Source: Agromyces atrinae
Lineage (GTDB): Bacteria > Actinomycetota > Actinomycetes > Actinomycetales > Microbacteriaceae
Assembly: GCF_013407835.1 (NCBI RefSeq)
Contig: NZ_JACCBI010000001.1
Location: 3,472,001-3,536,000, forward strand
Length of the DNA: 64,000 nucleotides
Reading direction: 5' to 3'
Notes under the pieces: model-generated
The model's database searches: none
The model's input: only the letters and a program-made list of their open reading frames with translations
What the model was told of the DNA's origin: nothing
Translations under genes and position numbers: made by a program
Shown: positions 7,991-16,901 of the stretch, piece by piece
How the letters are laid out: each line of letters opens with the position of its first letter
Numbering within the stretch: the first letter of the stretch is position 1

Positions 7991-8019
7991 AGCGGGGGCG
8001 GCCGATGGCCACCCCCGCT
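7991..8019 (-). terminator. Terminator-like hairpin of the cold-shock gene
   Basis: AGCGGGGGCGGCC and GGCCACCCCCGCT form a 13-base stem with one mismatch and a three-base loop, 17 bases beyond the stop of the cold-shock gene. Confidence 0.6.
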
Positions 8020-8035
8020 CGTACGTGAATCGCTG

Positions 8036-8242
8036 TTACGCGGAGACGCGGATGTTCGATGCCTGCAGGCCCTTGGGGCCCTGAGTCACGTCGAACTCGA
8101 CACGCTGGTTCTCCTCGAGTGAGCGGTAGCCTCCCGTGGTGATCGCGCTGTAGTGCGCGAAGAGGTCGGCCGAGCCGTCCTCCGGTGCGATGAAGCCGAA
8201 GCCCTTGTCGGCGTTGAACCACTTGACGGTTCCAGTAGCCAT
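8036..8242 (-). CDS. Cold-shock protein (CspA family)
   Basis: A 68-residue single cold-shock domain. KGFGFI is RNP1, and [10 protein letters not shown] replaces the usual VFVHFSAI of RNP2, a mild deviation. It binds single-stranded nucleic acid and melts RNA structure. AGGAAAAG lies ahead of the ATG and a strong hairpin follows the gene. Length and motifs are standard for actinobacterial CspA-like proteins. Confidence 0.93.
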   Translation of the reverse strand: MATGTVKWFNADKGFGFIAPEDGSADLFAHYSAITTGGYRSLEENQRVEFDVTQGPKGLQASNIRVSA

Positions 8243-8382
8243 GTTCTTTTCCTACTTACTGTTATTCGTGTGGTCGGCCTGAGCCGACCCGACGTCGACG
8301 ACCAACTAGTCGGCGACGGTTTCGCCCCGCGCGAAGCGGTGCGAAGAGTGGGGATGACGCGAGTGTGCGTCATCCGCCCCGG

Positions 8383-9366
8383 TTAGACCCGCCGGAAGCG
8401 GTTCACCATGGGGCAGTCGAAGGGATCGCGAGCGGCGAGGCCGACGCGGTTGAGATAACGGATGACGATTCCATAAGACTGGACGAGTGTGGTCTCCGTA
8501 TAGGGCACTTCCAGTGTACGGCAATGTTCCCGCACGATCTCACGGGCCTTGGCGAGGTGCGGCCGCGGCATGCTCGGGAAGAGGTGGTGCTCGACCTGGT
8601 AGTTGAGTCCGCCCATGAGCGTCGTGGCCCACCAGCCGCCGGAGATGTTGCGCGACGTGAGCACCTGCTTCGAGAAGAAGTCGAGCTTCGCGTCGGCCGG
8701 GATGATCGGCATGCCCTTGTGGTTCGGCGCGAACGAGGCGCCCATGTAGACACCGAACACGGCGAGCTGGACGCCGATGAAGGCGAACGCCATACCGAGG
8801 GGCAGCACCCAGAAGATGACGCCGAAGTAGATGGCGAATCGCACGGCGATGAGGCTGAGCTCGAGGCCGCGGCCGTCGATGCGGCGCTTCGCGAAGAGGG
8901 TGCGCACGCTCGTGACGTGGAGGTTCAGGCCCTCGAGGAGAAGGAGGGGGAAGAAGAGGTAGCCCTGGCGGCGCGTGATCCAGGCGATGACGCCCTTCTG
9001 CTTCGCGGCCGACTCCTCCGTGAACGAGATCGTGTCGAAGTCGATGTCCGGGTCTTTGCCGACCTTGTTGGGGTTCGCGTGGTGACGCGTGTGCTTCGTC
9101 ATCCACCAGGCGTAGCTGATGCCGACGACTCCGGCGGCGAGGATGCGGCCGAGGCGATCGTTCGCCGGGCCCGACTCGAGCACCGCGCGATGCGAGGCTT
9201 CGTGCGTGATGAACGCGATCTGCGTGAAGATGAGGCCGAGCGCGCCGGCGATGAGCAGCTGGAACCACGAGTCACCGAGAAGGATGAAGCCCGTGATCGC
9301 ACCGCCGAGGGCGACGACGAGCGCTCCCATGACGATCGCGTAGAACCATCGAGCACGACCGAGCAT
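8383..9366 (-). CDS. Membrane fatty acid desaturase (acyl-CoA/lipid desaturase type)
   Basis: A 327-residue di-iron desaturase as drawn from the first ATG. The three His boxes are HEASH (residues 55-59), HTRHH (92-96) and QVEHH near the C-terminus; the Gln-box is typical of front-end/linoleoyl-CoA-type enzymes. Hydrophobic helices begin at residue 7. The frame stays open for 48 more codons upstream, and that part reads like a normal desaturase N-terminus (GPVRS, NVTQTYSQLSQVV). However, it has no ATG, GTG or TTG, only an ATT at 9510, so the true start is unresolved. It likely adjusts membrane lipid unsaturation, as does the adjacent cold-shock gene's regulon by theme. Confidence 0.85.
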   Translation of the reverse strand: MLGRARWFYAIVMGALVVALGGAITGFILLGDSWFQLLIAGALGLIFTQIAFITHEASHRAVLESGPANDRLGRILAAGVVGISYAWWMTKHTRHHANPNKVGKDPDIDFDTISFTEESAAKQKGVIAWITRRQGYLFFPLLLLEGLNLHVTSVRTLFAKRRIDGRGLELSLIAVRFAIYFGVIFWVLPLGMAFAFIGVQLAVFGVYMGASFAPNHKGMPIIPADAKLDFFSKQVLTSRNISGGWWATTLMGGLNYQVEHHLFPSMPRPHLAKAREIVREHCRTLEVPYTETTLVQSYGIVIRYLNRVGLAARDPFDCPMVNRFRRV

Positions 9367-9652
9367 GCCGCTCTCGCGAACGACCTGCGAGAGCTGCGAA
9401 TAGGTCTGCGTGACATTCGGGGCTCCGGTGCGCGCCTTTGTGGAGCGAACGGGACCGAGGATGGGTACGACGGACGAGGGGCCAGCGGAACCGGCGAGAG
9501 GTGAAGAAATGAGGAGTCCGGCCTGTTATCGACTTCCCAGCCGGTGTCTCACGGGCGTCTGCCCGCTGAATGATGGTGCGAACGTATCGCCCGCGGGTGG
9601 GAAGCGCCTGTGAGGTGAGCGGCGCGTCGTCATCGCGCGCAATCTGCCGACG

Positions 9653-10150
9653 TCAGAGCGGAGTGCGGAGCCCCGCCGACAGCGCGGTGTGGTGCTCGAA
9701 GACGAGATTCGTCTCGGTGAGGGCGACGGCCGGGTTGGCCGAGAGGTTGTCGAGCACGAAGCGCCGCACGTGGTCGGCGTCGCGCACGCGGACGTGGATG
9801 AGAAAGTCCTCCGCGCCGCCGAGGAAGAAGAGCTGGGCGACCTCCGGCTGCTGACGCAGCTCGTCGGAGATTTGCCCCATGAGGTGCCGCGCACCCGGGC
9901 GGATGCGCACGCTCACGAGCGCCTGCAGCGAGAAGCCGAGTGCGCGGGGGTCGATCTCCGCGGTGTAGCGGATGATGATTCCGCGTTCGCGGAGCGACCG
10001 CACGCGAGCGAGACAGGATGACGGCGAGAGACCGACCGCGCTCGCGAGCTCGACGTTCGAGATGCGGGCGTTCTCGTGCAGCCGGGCGATGATGTCGCGG
10101 TCGATGTCGTCGAGGACCGCGGGAGTCGTGAACTGCGGTGACTCGCTCAT
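9653..10150 (-). CDS. Lrp/AsnC-family transcriptional regulator
   Basis: A 165-residue regulator from the ATG at 10150 (a GTG at 10180 would add ten residues). The N-terminal HTH reads LDDIDRDIIARLHENARISNVELASAVGLSPSSCLARVRSL; the C-terminal RAM domain contains FFLGGAEDFLIHVRV. Such regulators sense amino acids. It is divergent from alanine dehydrogenase with a short shared promoter region, the standard arrangement for an Lrp-type activator (AldR-like) controlling ald. Confidence 0.87.
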   Translation of the reverse strand: MSESPQFTTPAVLDDIDRDIIARLHENARISNVELASAVGLSPSSCLARVRSLRERGIIIRYTAEIDPRALGFSLQALVSVRIRPGARHLMGQISDELRQQPEVAQLFFLGGAEDFLIHVRVRDADHVRRFVLDNLSANPAVALTETNLVFEHHTALSAGLRTPL

Positions 10151-10199
10151 CTCGGGCCCATCTGCCTCATGAAGCGGCACGATGGGTGCCGCTCACCGA

Positions 10200-10205
10200 A
10201 TTATA
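10200..10205 (-). promoter_or_regulatory. -10 box of the Lrp gene
   Basis: A perfect TATAAT on the minus strand in the Lrp/ald divergent region, 50 bases from the ATG. No clear -35 is seen. Confidence 0.35.
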
Positions 10206-10276
10206 TGCGGTAGGTCTTCCGTATCGACGCATGAATCGTCACGCTTGAAGGATTGCCCGCACGATCGGAGTCGACC

Positions 10277-11374
10277 ATGCACATCGGTGTTCCCGCTGAG
10301 ACCAAGAACAATGAGTTCCGCGTCGCCCTCACTCCCGCCGGGGCACACGCCCTCGCCGAGCGCGGCCACACCGTCAGCGTCCAGTCGGGTGCGGGCGTCG
10401 GAGCGGGATACGCCGACAGCGACTACCTCGCCGCCGGCGCGAGCATCGTCGATTCGGCCGACGAGGCGTGGGCGGCCGCCCTCGTGCTCAAGGTCAAGGA
10501 GCCCATCGCGGCCGAGTACGGTTTCCTCCGGCCCGACCTCGTGCTCTTCACATACCTGCACCTCGCCGCCGACGAGGCCCTGACCCGTGCGCTCCTCGCC
10601 GCGGGCACGACGTCGATCGCCTACGAGACCGTGCAGCTCTCCGACCAAAGCCTCCCTCTCCTCACCCCCATGAGCGAGGTCGCCGGGCGTCTCGCCCCGC
10701 AGGAGGGCGCCGCCCACCTGCACGCGAGCCGCGGCGGTCGCGGCATCATGCTCTCGGGCGTTCCAGGCACCGCGAAGGCGAAGGTCGTGGTCATCGGCGG
10801 CGGTGTCGCCGGTGAGCAGGCCGCCTACATCGCGCACGGTCTCGGCGCCGACGTCACCGTCCTCGACCTCTCTCTGCCGCGACTGCGCGAGATCGACGCC
10901 CGCTACGGCGGCGCGATCCGCACCCTCGCGTCGTCGCCGTACGAGATCGCGCGTCAGCTCGTCGACGCCGACCTCGTCATCGGCGCCGTGCTCGTGCCGG
11001 GCGCGGCAGCCCCGAAGGTCGTCACCGACTCGATGGTCGCGGGCATGAAGAAGGGCAGCGTGCTCGTCGACATCGCGATCGACCAGGGCGGATGCTTCGA
11101 GGGCTCGCGCCCCACGACCCACGCCGACCCCACGTTCCGCGTGCACGACTCCATTTACTACTGCGTCGCCAATATGCCCGGTGCCGTGCCCGCGACATCC
11201 ACCCCCGCCCTCACCAACGCGACCCTTCCCTATGCGCTCGCGATCGCCGATCGCGGCGTCGATGCGGCACTCGCGGGCGACCCCGCACTCGCGAACGGAC
11301 TGAGCACGCGCGGCGGCCGGCTCACGAATGCATCCGTGGCCGCGGCGCACGGAATCGAGTTCACCGCGCCGTGA
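10277..11374 (+). CDS. ald: Alanine dehydrogenase
   Basis: A 365-residue NAD-dependent L-alanine dehydrogenase (alanine to pyruvate plus ammonium). MHIGVPAETKNNEFRVALTP is the classical N-terminus, FTYLHLAAD carries the catalytic His, and GGGVAGEQAA near residue 174 is the Rossmann loop. The block GGCFEGSRPTTHADP is family-specific. Length agrees with the ~370-residue family. The ATG was chosen because it begins the conserved block; an in-frame ATG eight codons upstream has no support. It is probably controlled by the divergent Lrp-type regulator. Confidence 0.95.
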   Translation: MHIGVPAETKNNEFRVALTPAGAHALAERGHTVSVQSGAGVGAGYADSDYLAAGASIVDSADEAWAAALVLKVKEPIAAEYGFLRPDLVLFTYLHLAADEALTRALLAAGTTSIAYETVQLSDQSLPLLTPMSEVAGRLAPQEGAAHLHASRGGRGIMLSGVPGTAKAKVVVIGGGVAGEQAAYIAHGLGADVTVLDLSLPRLREIDARYGGAIRTLASSPYEIARQLVDADLVIGAVLVPGAAAPKVVTDSMVAGMKKGSVLVDIAIDQGGCFEGSRPTTHADPTFRVHDSIYYCVANMPGAVPATSTPALTNATLPYALAIADRGVDAALAGDPALANGLSTRGGRLTNASVAAAHGIEFTAP

Positions 11375-11421
11375 TGTACGCAATACCGGCGATGCTGCAC
11401 GGATTCGGGACGTCCGAGTCT

Positions 11422-11427
11422 TAGGGT
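11422..11427 (+). promoter_or_regulatory. -10 box of a probable leaderless transcript (helicase-like gene)
   Basis: TAGGGT followed by exactly six bases and the GTG at 11434, with no Shine-Dalgarno sequence. Confidence 0.4.
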
Positions 11428-11433
11428 GTCGGT

Positions 11434-14400
11434 GTGTGGCGGCTTGACAGAAGAGACGACGACGCGTCGGAACACGAGGGCGATGCGCTCAGCGCACCCG
11501 TTTTCGCGTCGCCGACGGGATCAGCCCATTCCGTGAGCGTGGGCGACGCGACGGTCGCGACGGGGGATGTGACCGATTCGGCCTGGACGCGCTGGAGCAG
11601 TGAACTCGCCGCTCTCGGCGGCCGATCGCCGTTGTTGCGCTTCGACGACTCGCCGCGCACGCGCATCGAACTCTCGACCACCCACCCCGGCGGTCTTCCC
11701 CAGTTCATCACGGGCAAGTCGACGCTGCTGTCGAGCCTCATCCGCGACGAGCTCGCGCTGCGGAACGCACGTCTCGCGGCCGCGCAGATCACGCACAAGG
11801 GCACCGAGCTGCGATCCGTGCGTGGCATCGAATCGGTCAACCTCGCGATCGGTCTCGCCAAGTGGCGCCTCGATGGTCAGGACTACCTCGCGCCCGTGCT
11901 CCTGCGCCCGCTCGCGATCCGCCGCTACGGCCGCGACTTCGAGCTGAAGCTCAAGGGCCAGCCCTACCTCAACCCCGCACTCGCCCGTGCTCTGCGCGAG
12001 CAGTTCAAGATCACCCTCGACGCCGACGCGTTCGTCGCGCTCGCGATCACCAACGGCGTCTTCAAGCCGCAGCCCGTGATCGATCGCCTCCGCGGCCTCA
12101 CATCTCACCTCGCGTGGTTCAGCGTCGCCCCGCGTCTCGTCGTCTCGTCGTTCGCCGAGGTCGGCCCGGCGATGGCGGCGGATGCCGCGCGTGCGCCGTC
12201 TGCAGCAGGCCGGGCCTCCGACCACCTCATCGTCTCCGCCGTCGCCGGCAACCCCGCGTCGCGTGCGGCCGTCGAGGGCGCGTACGAACCCGTGACCGTG
12301 ACGCCGCAGGACCAGCGTCCGCCCGCGACCGACTCCTTCCTCCTCGACGCCGACCCCGAGCAGGAAGCGGTGATCGCCCAGATCGCCGCCGGCTCGTCGA
12401 TCGTCGTCAAGACGCTGCCCGGCACGGGCGGCACGCAGACGATCGTCAACGCGATCGGGTCGCTCGTCGGCCAGCACAAGCGCGTGCTCGTCGTCGGTGC
12501 CCGTCGGTCGAGCCTCGACGGCATCGCTCACCGCCTCGGTCAGATCGGACTCGGCGGCGCGGCCGTCACGACGTCGACCCTGCGCCGCGATCTCATCTCG
12601 TCGATCTCGCGCAACGAGAAGGCGAAGAAGCCGCACGCCGCCGACATCGACGACGCGCTCGTGCGCCTCCGCAAGGTGCTGCTCGACTACCGCGTCGCGC
12701 TCACGCGTCGCGACCCGGCGCTCGGCGTCTCGGCTCTCGACGCGCTCGCCGAACTCGCTCGACTCGCCCTCCTTCCCGAGCCGCCCGCGACGACGGCCCG
12801 CCTCGACCGCGGATCGCTCGAGGCGATCGCCGACGACCGCCCCGGTGCCGCCCGCCAGCTCGTGCGCGCCGCGGCTCTCGGCGAGTTCCGCTACGGCCCC
12901 GGCGACTCGCCCTGGTACGGCGCAGCCTTCAGTTCGACGGCGGATGCCACGCGCGCCCACGACCTCGCGAAGCGACTGAACTCCGTCGAGATCCCGCGCC
13001 TGCTCGACCGGGCGAACGCCCTCATCGGTCAGACGAAGCTCCGCCCGTTCGAGTCGATCGCCGAGCTCGGCGTCTTCCTCCGCCTCCTCCTCGACGTGCG
13101 CGAGACGCTCGACAAGTTCCAGCCCTCGGTCTACGACCGCCCGCTCGGCGAACTCATCTCCGCGACGTCGTCGCGCCGTGATTCGCCCGGCATGACGGGT
13201 GCCAACCGTCGTCGTCTGCGGAAGCTCGCGTTCGAGTTCCTCCGACCCGGCGTGCACGTCACCGACATGAACGCCGCGCTCCGCCGCATCCAGCAGCAGC
13301 GCACCCTGTGGCAGCGCTACTCCGAGGCCGGCGCGATCCCAGCGGTGCCCGTCGGCATCGCCGACGTCCACGTCGCGTACCAGAAGGTCGCCGACGACCT
13401 CGCTGTGCTCGACCAGCCGCTCGGTGTGTCGTCGACTCCGCGTCAGCTCGCGTCGCGCCCCATCCGCGACCTCATCTACACGATGTCGGGTCTCGCGGCC
13501 GAGTCCGAGGTGCTCGCGAACCTGCAGGAACGCACCGCCGTGCTGTCGGAGCTCCGCACCCTCAAGCTCGATCCGCTGCTCGTCGACCTGTCGCAGCGTC
13601 ACGTTCCCGAGCAGGGCGTCGCCGCCGAGCTCGAGCTCGCGTGGTGGCAGTCCGTACTCGAGCTCATGCTCGCGGGCGACAAGGCCCTGCTCAGCGCGAA
13701 CACGACGGTCCTCGACCGCCTCGAGGCCGACTTCCGACTGGTCGACGAAGCGCACGCCGCGGCCGCCGGGGGAGTGCTCGCCTGGCTCCTCGCCGAGTCG
13801 TGGAAGATCGGCGTCGTCGACTGGCCCGAGGAGGCCGACCAGCTGCGCCGTCTGCTGCGCGGCGATCGCGCCACTCCGCGCGCCCTCAATGACGCGGCCC
13901 CGCACCTCTTCCGCGCGCTCGCGCCCGTCTGGCTCGCGTCGCCCTACGAGGTGCCGGCGGTCGACGACTCGATCGCGTTCGACACCGTCATCCTCGTGGA
14001 TGCCGGTGCGACGACGTTCGCCGAGAACCTGGGTGCCATCCGCCGCGCGAAGCAGGTCGTCGCGTTCGGCGACCCCGTGACGCAGACGCCGACCGACTTC
14101 GAGACCGGCATCGTCGACGCCGAGACCCCCGCTTCGCGCGAGAACCTCGACGCGCTGCACGCCGACTCGGCGCTCGCGCGCCTCGGCGAACTGCTGCCGA
14201 CACTGACCCTCACGCGCAGCTACCGCGCGGGCGGCGAAGACCTCGCCGAGCTCGTCAACCGTCGTTTCTACGGTGGTCGTATCGACTCGCTCCCGTGGGC
14301 CGGCAGCTTCCTCGGCCACGGCAGCCTGAACCTGCACTACGTCAACGGCAACGGCCTGCCCGACCCCGTCACGGGCGCGGTCGAGAGTGTCGACGCCGAG

Positions 14401-15204
14401 GTCGGCAAGGTCGTCGAGCTCGTGATGGAGCACGCCGTCAAGCGCCCGCGCGAGTCGCTCATGGTCATCACCGCGAGCGCGCGTCACGCGGCACGCGTGC
14501 ACCAGTCGGTGCTCGCGGCGTTCGCGAAGCGCACCGACCTGTCGGACTTCATCCTGAAGGACCGCGCCGAGCCGTTCACCGTGCTCACCCTCGAGCAGGC
14601 CGTCGCGCAGAGCCGCGACCGCGTCATCTTCTCGATCGGCTACGGCCGTACGCCCCACGGCCGACTGCTGAGCGACTTCGGTTCGCTCGGCGAGCCGGGC
14701 GGCGACCGCCTCCTCGCGGTCGGGATGACGCGTGCGCGGCGATCGATGGACATCGTGTCGTGCTTCCACGCCGACGACATCGACGAAGAGCGTCAAGCGC
14801 ACGGCGTCGTCGCACTCGCCAACGTGCTCTCGCAGACCGAAGCGCGCGCGGCCGAGCCCACGGGCACCGAGACGCCCGAGCCGATGCTCGTCGATCTGGC
14901 GGCGCGACTCGAAGCCCGCGGCATCCGTGTCACGCTCGGGTACCGTGGCAAGCTCCCGCTCGCTGCGGCGTTCGCGGGCAAGGCCGTCGTCGTCGAGACC
15001 GACGCGAGCATCGGCAACGGAAGCCTGCGCGAGTCGCTGCGGCTCCGGCCCGAGGTGCTTCGCCGGCTCGGATGGCACTACCTGCGCGTGCACAGCTTCG
15101 AACTGTTCGCGGCTCCCGATGCCGTGGCCGACCGCGTGGCATCCGTTCTCGGCGCCGAGCGTCGCCTGCCGGCGCAGACGGCGTCGACCGGCGCGCACCG
15201 CTGA
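11434..15204 (+). CDS. Very large SF1 helicase-like protein with degenerate ATPase motifs and a C-terminal nuclease-fold domain
   Basis: A 1256-residue soluble protein with the layout of Dna2/NAM7-type superfamily 1 helicases. The Walker A region is PGTGGTQTIVN (residues 329-339): the family's GTGKT lysine is replaced by Gly333. The Walker B equivalent is FDTVILVDAGAT (V855-D856) where active relatives have DE. Later motifs are better kept: LTRSYRAGGEDLAELVNRRFYGG, and TRARRS as motif VI. The usual QG motif V reads LEQAVAQS. The last ~85 residues (GIRVTLGYRGKLPLAAAF, VVVETD, LRRLGWHYLRVHSFELF) resemble the Vsr/REase-fold tail of such helicases. It probably lacks normal ATP hydrolysis; role unknown. 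Codon use is like the core genome. Confidence 0.7.
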   Translation: MWRLDRRDDDASEHEGDALSAPVFASPTGSAHSVSVGDATVATGDVTDSAWTRWSSELAALGGRSPLLRFDDSPRTRIELSTTHPGGLPQFITGKSTLLSSLIRDELALRNARLAAAQITHKGTELRSVRGIESVNLAIGLAKWRLDGQDYLAPVLLRPLAIRRYGRDFELKLKGQPYLNPALARALREQFKITLDADAFVALAITNGVFKPQPVIDRLRGLTSHLAWFSVAPRLVVSSFAEVGPAMAADAARAPSAAGRASDHLIVSAVAGNPASRAAVEGAYEPVTVTPQDQRPPATDSFLLDADPEQEAVIAQIAAGSSIVVKTLPGTGGTQTIVNAIGSLVGQHKRVLVVGARRSSLDGIAHRLGQIGLGGAAVTTSTLRRDLISSISRNEKAKKPHAADIDDALVRLRKVLLDYRVALTRRDPALGVSALDALAELARLALLPEPPATTARLDRGSLEAIADDRPGAARQLVRAAALGEFRYGPGDSPWYGAAFSSTADATRAHDLAKRLNSVEIPRLLDRANALIGQTKLRPFESIAELGVFLRLLLDVRETLDKFQPSVYDRPLGELISATSSRRDSPGMTGANRRRLRKLAFEFLRPGVHVTDMNAALRRIQQQRTLWQRYSEAGAIPAVPVGIADVHVAYQKVADDLAVLDQPLGVSSTPRQLASRPIRDLIYTMSGLAAESEVLANLQERTAVLSELRTLKLDPLLVDLSQRHVPEQGVAAELELAWWQSVLELMLAGDKALLSANTTVLDRLEADFRLVDEAHAAAAGGVLAWLLAESWKIGVVDWPEEADQLRRLLRGDRATPRALNDAAPHLFRALAPVWLASPYEVPAVDDSIAFDTVILVDAGATTFAENLGAIRRAKQVVAFGDPVTQTPTDFETGIVDAETPASRENLDALHADSALARLGELLPTLTLTRSYRAGGEDLAELVNRRFYGGRIDSLPWAGSFLGHGSLNLHYVNGNGLPDPVTGAVESVDAEVGKVVELVMEHAVKRPRESLMVITASARHAARVHQSVLAAFAKRTDLSDFILKDRAEPFTVLTLEQAVAQSRDRVIFSIGYGRTPHGRLLSDFGSLGEPGGDRLLAVGMTRARRSMDIVSCFHADDIDEERQAHGVVALANVLSQTEARAAEPTGTETPEPMLVDLAARLEARGIRVTLGYRGKLPLAAAFAGKAVVVETDASIGNGSLRESLRLRPEVLRRLGWHYLRVHSFELFAAPDAVADRVASVLGAERRLPAQTASTGAHR

Positions 15205-15212
15205 CCCGCGCG

Positions 15213-15218
15213 TAGTCT
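15213..15218 (+). promoter_or_regulatory. -10 box of a probable leaderless transcript (62-residue gene)
   Basis: TAGTCT, then six bases, then the ATG at 15225. Confidence 0.4.
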
Positions 15219-15224
15219 GGCCGT

Positions 15225-15413
15225 ATGTCTCCCGATCCCGAACGTCAGCGCGTCGAGCGCGCGTCGTCCGGGCGTCGGGCGCGGCTCACGCCCGTCGAGG
15301 GCAGCGATCCGAGCCCCGAGGCGCCCGTGCGCGACGAGACGCCGGCGGGCCCTGCGCCCGCTCCGAGCGGCAACGACGATCGGCTGCGCCGGGAGCGCCC
15401 ACCGCACTGGTGA
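15225..15413 (+). CDS. Conserved small actinobacterial protein ending in RLRRERPPHW
   Basis: A 62-residue polar protein beginning MSPDPERQRVERAS and ending NDDRLRRERPPHW. A C-terminal NDxRLxxxxPPHW with a low-complexity middle is a recurrent small protein in Actinobacteria, of unknown function. It is predicted unstructured, with no membrane segment. It is likely leaderless. It converges on mscL with 12 bases between stops. Confidence 0.7.
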   Translation: MSPDPERQRVERASSGRRARLTPVEGSDPSPEAPVRDETPAGPAPAPSGNDDRLRRERPPHW

Positions 15414-15425
15414 GCGCCCCGGGCG

Positions 15426-15866
15426 TCAGCTGGGGTCGACGTGCTTCGCCGGTGCGGCGGAACGCTGCTCGGTGAGCAGGTCGCGGATCTGACCGAGGAG
15501 CACGAGCTCGGTCTCGGCGTCGGGCTCTTCGGGAGCAGGCTCGCCGCGCTTGAGCTTCGCCTCGGCGCGCTCCTTGATCGTGTTGACGGGCAGCACGAAG
15601 ACGAAGTAGACGACGGCCGCGATGATGAGGAAGTTGAGCACGGCGCCGATGACGGCTCCGAATTCCAGCGTCGCGCTCGTGCCCGGAATGGTCCACTTCA
15701 TGGCGTCGTCGAGGCTGTCCGCCTTGAAGATCGCACCGATGAGCGGATTGATGACCGAGTTGACCACGACGTTGACGACCGCCGTGAACGCCGCGCCGAT
15801 GACGACAGCGACCGCGAGGTCGATGACGTTGCCCCGCATGATGAACTCTTTGAAGCCCTTGAGCAT
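15426..15866 (-). CDS. mscL: Large-conductance mechanosensitive channel MscL
   Basis: A 146-residue channel protein. MLKGFKEFIMRGNVIDLAVAVVIGAAF is the N-terminal amphipathic helix plus TM1 with the pore glycines/alanines; TM2 is AVIGAVLNFLIIAAVVYFVF; a charged cytoplasmic tail follows. It opens on membrane tension to release solutes during hypo-osmotic shock. It is transcribed with the FmdB-like gene and cyclo-ligase gene, a frequent order in Micrococcales. Confidence 0.95.
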   Translation of the reverse strand: MLKGFKEFIMRGNVIDLAVAVVIGAAFTAVVNVVVNSVINPLIGAIFKADSLDDAMKWTIPGTSATLEFGAVIGAVLNFLIIAAVVYFVFVLPVNTIKERAEAKLKRGEPAPEEPDAETELVLLGQIRDLLTEQRSAAPAKHVDPS

Positions 15867-15898
15867 CGTCGGCTCCTTCCCTCGGGACTGCCGCCCGA

Positions 15899-16258
15899 TC
15901 AGTTGGTCTTCGTCACGCTACTGGAACTCGACGCGCTCTTCGAGGGTGTCGAGCCGGATCCCGACGAGGAGCTGCTGCTTGATCCCGATCCGCTGCTCGA
16001 CCCGGAATCGGACGAGCCCGAACCGGATGACGTCGTCGATGCACCGGACGACGTGCTCGCGGCATCCGTCGACGAGGAGGTCGATCGCGAATCGGTGCGG
16101 TAGAAGCCCGACCCGTTGAAGGTCACGCCGATCGCCGAGAAGACCTTGCGGAGCTTGCCGCCGCAGACGTCGCAGACGGTGAGACTGTCGTCGCTGAAGG
16201 CCTGGTGGATGTCGAAGGCGTTGTCGCACTCGGTGCAGCGGTAGGAATAGGTAGGCAC
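15899..16258 (-). CDS. FmdB-family zinc-ribbon protein with Ser-rich tail
   Basis: A 119-residue protein. Residues 1-45 form the FmdB-type zinc ribbon: MPTYSYRCTECDNAFD with CxxC at 8/11 and CDVC at 29/32, plus the typical KVFSAIGVTFNGSGFYRTD. The remaining ~65 residues are almost only Ser, Gly and Thr, probably disordered. The role is thought to be regulatory or metal-related but is not established. It lies 13 bases downstream of the cyclo-ligase gene. Confidence 0.88.
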   Translation of the reverse strand: MPTYSYRCTECDNAFDIHQAFSDDSLTVCDVCGGKLRKVFSAIGVTFNGSGFYRTDSRSTSSSTDAASTSSGASTTSSGSGSSDSGSSSGSGSSSSSSSGSGSTPSKSASSSSSVTKTN

Positions 16259-16271
16259 GGCGGCTTTCGGG

Positions 16272-16850
16272 TCAGAAATCGATGATGCGCGTGGGGGTCA
16301 CGACGCCGTTCACGGGTTGGTCGTGGACCTCGCGGGGTACCTCGTCGAGGAATTCGCCGTCGAACACGATCGCGTACACCGGAGGACATCTTTCCATCGA
16401 ACCGAGGGTCTTGTCGAAGTAGCCGCGCCCCCAGCCGAGCCGCATGCCGCTCGCGTCGATCGCGGCTGCGGGAACGAGGATCAGATCGACGTCGTTGATG
16501 GCGATGGGGCCGAGCAGTTCGCCCACCGCTTCGGGCACTCCGTAGACGCTCGAGGTCTCGCTTCGACCCTCGCCGACGGTCCAGTCGAGCAGTCCGTCGT
16601 CGCGCGTAATGGGGAAAAGTACTCTAATTCCGCTACGTTCGGCCCATTCGAGGAACGGGCGCACATTCGGTTCGTTCGTGCCCGAGAGGTAGCACGAGAT
16701 GGAACGGGCGGAAAGCTCTGTGACCAGGGATTCCAGGTTCTCGGTGAACCCGGCCGTGGCCTTCTCGCGTTCGAGGGAGGACAGGTTTCGACGTCGCTCC
16801 CTGAGCTCGGCGCGCAGTGCGCGCTTCTGGAGCTCGGGCTCGGAAGACAT
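16272..16850 (-). CDS. 5-formyltetrahydrofolate cyclo-ligase
   Basis: A 192-residue enzyme that converts 5-formyl-THF to 5,10-methenyl-THF with ATP. Visible are KRALRAELRERRRNLS (N-terminal nucleotide-binding basic segment), DLILVPAAAID, and the signature GMRLGWGRGYFDKTL. The ATG at 16850 has AGGA eight bases upstream; an ATG at 16859 directly abuts it and is less likely. It is divergent from galU and heads the FmdB/mscL group. Confidence 0.92.
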   Translation of the reverse strand: MSSEPELQKRALRAELRERRRNLSSLEREKATAGFTENLESLVTELSARSISCYLSGTNEPNVRPFLEWAERSGIRVLFPITRDDGLLDWTVGEGRSETSSVYGVPEAVGELLGPIAINDVDLILVPAAAIDASGMRLGWGRGYFDKTLGSMERCPPVYAIVFDGEFLDEVPREVHDQPVNGVVTPTRIIDF

Positions 16851-16889
16851 GCGGTCCATCCTAGTAACCGGGCGGACACGTAGTGCCGC

Positions 16890-16895
16890 TAGCCT
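16890..16895 (+). promoter_or_regulatory. -10 box of a probable leaderless transcript (galU)
   Basis: TAGCCT, exactly six bases, then the ATG at 16902. This spacing supports the second of two nearby ATGs. Confidence 0.4.
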
Positions 16896-16901
16896 ATGCG
16901 T

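Noticed and set aside
7770..8084. A possible 104-residue gene downstream of the SDR
   Set aside because: Arg/Pro/Ser-rich low-complexity product, no ribosome binding site, and it runs into the cold-shock gene on the other strand.
11521..15198. A 1225-codon open frame antisense to the helicase-like gene
   Set aside because: It is a mirror of GC-rich codon bias: its protein is almost only Arg, Gly, Glu, Val and Asp without domains, while the sense frame has clear helicase-type motifs.
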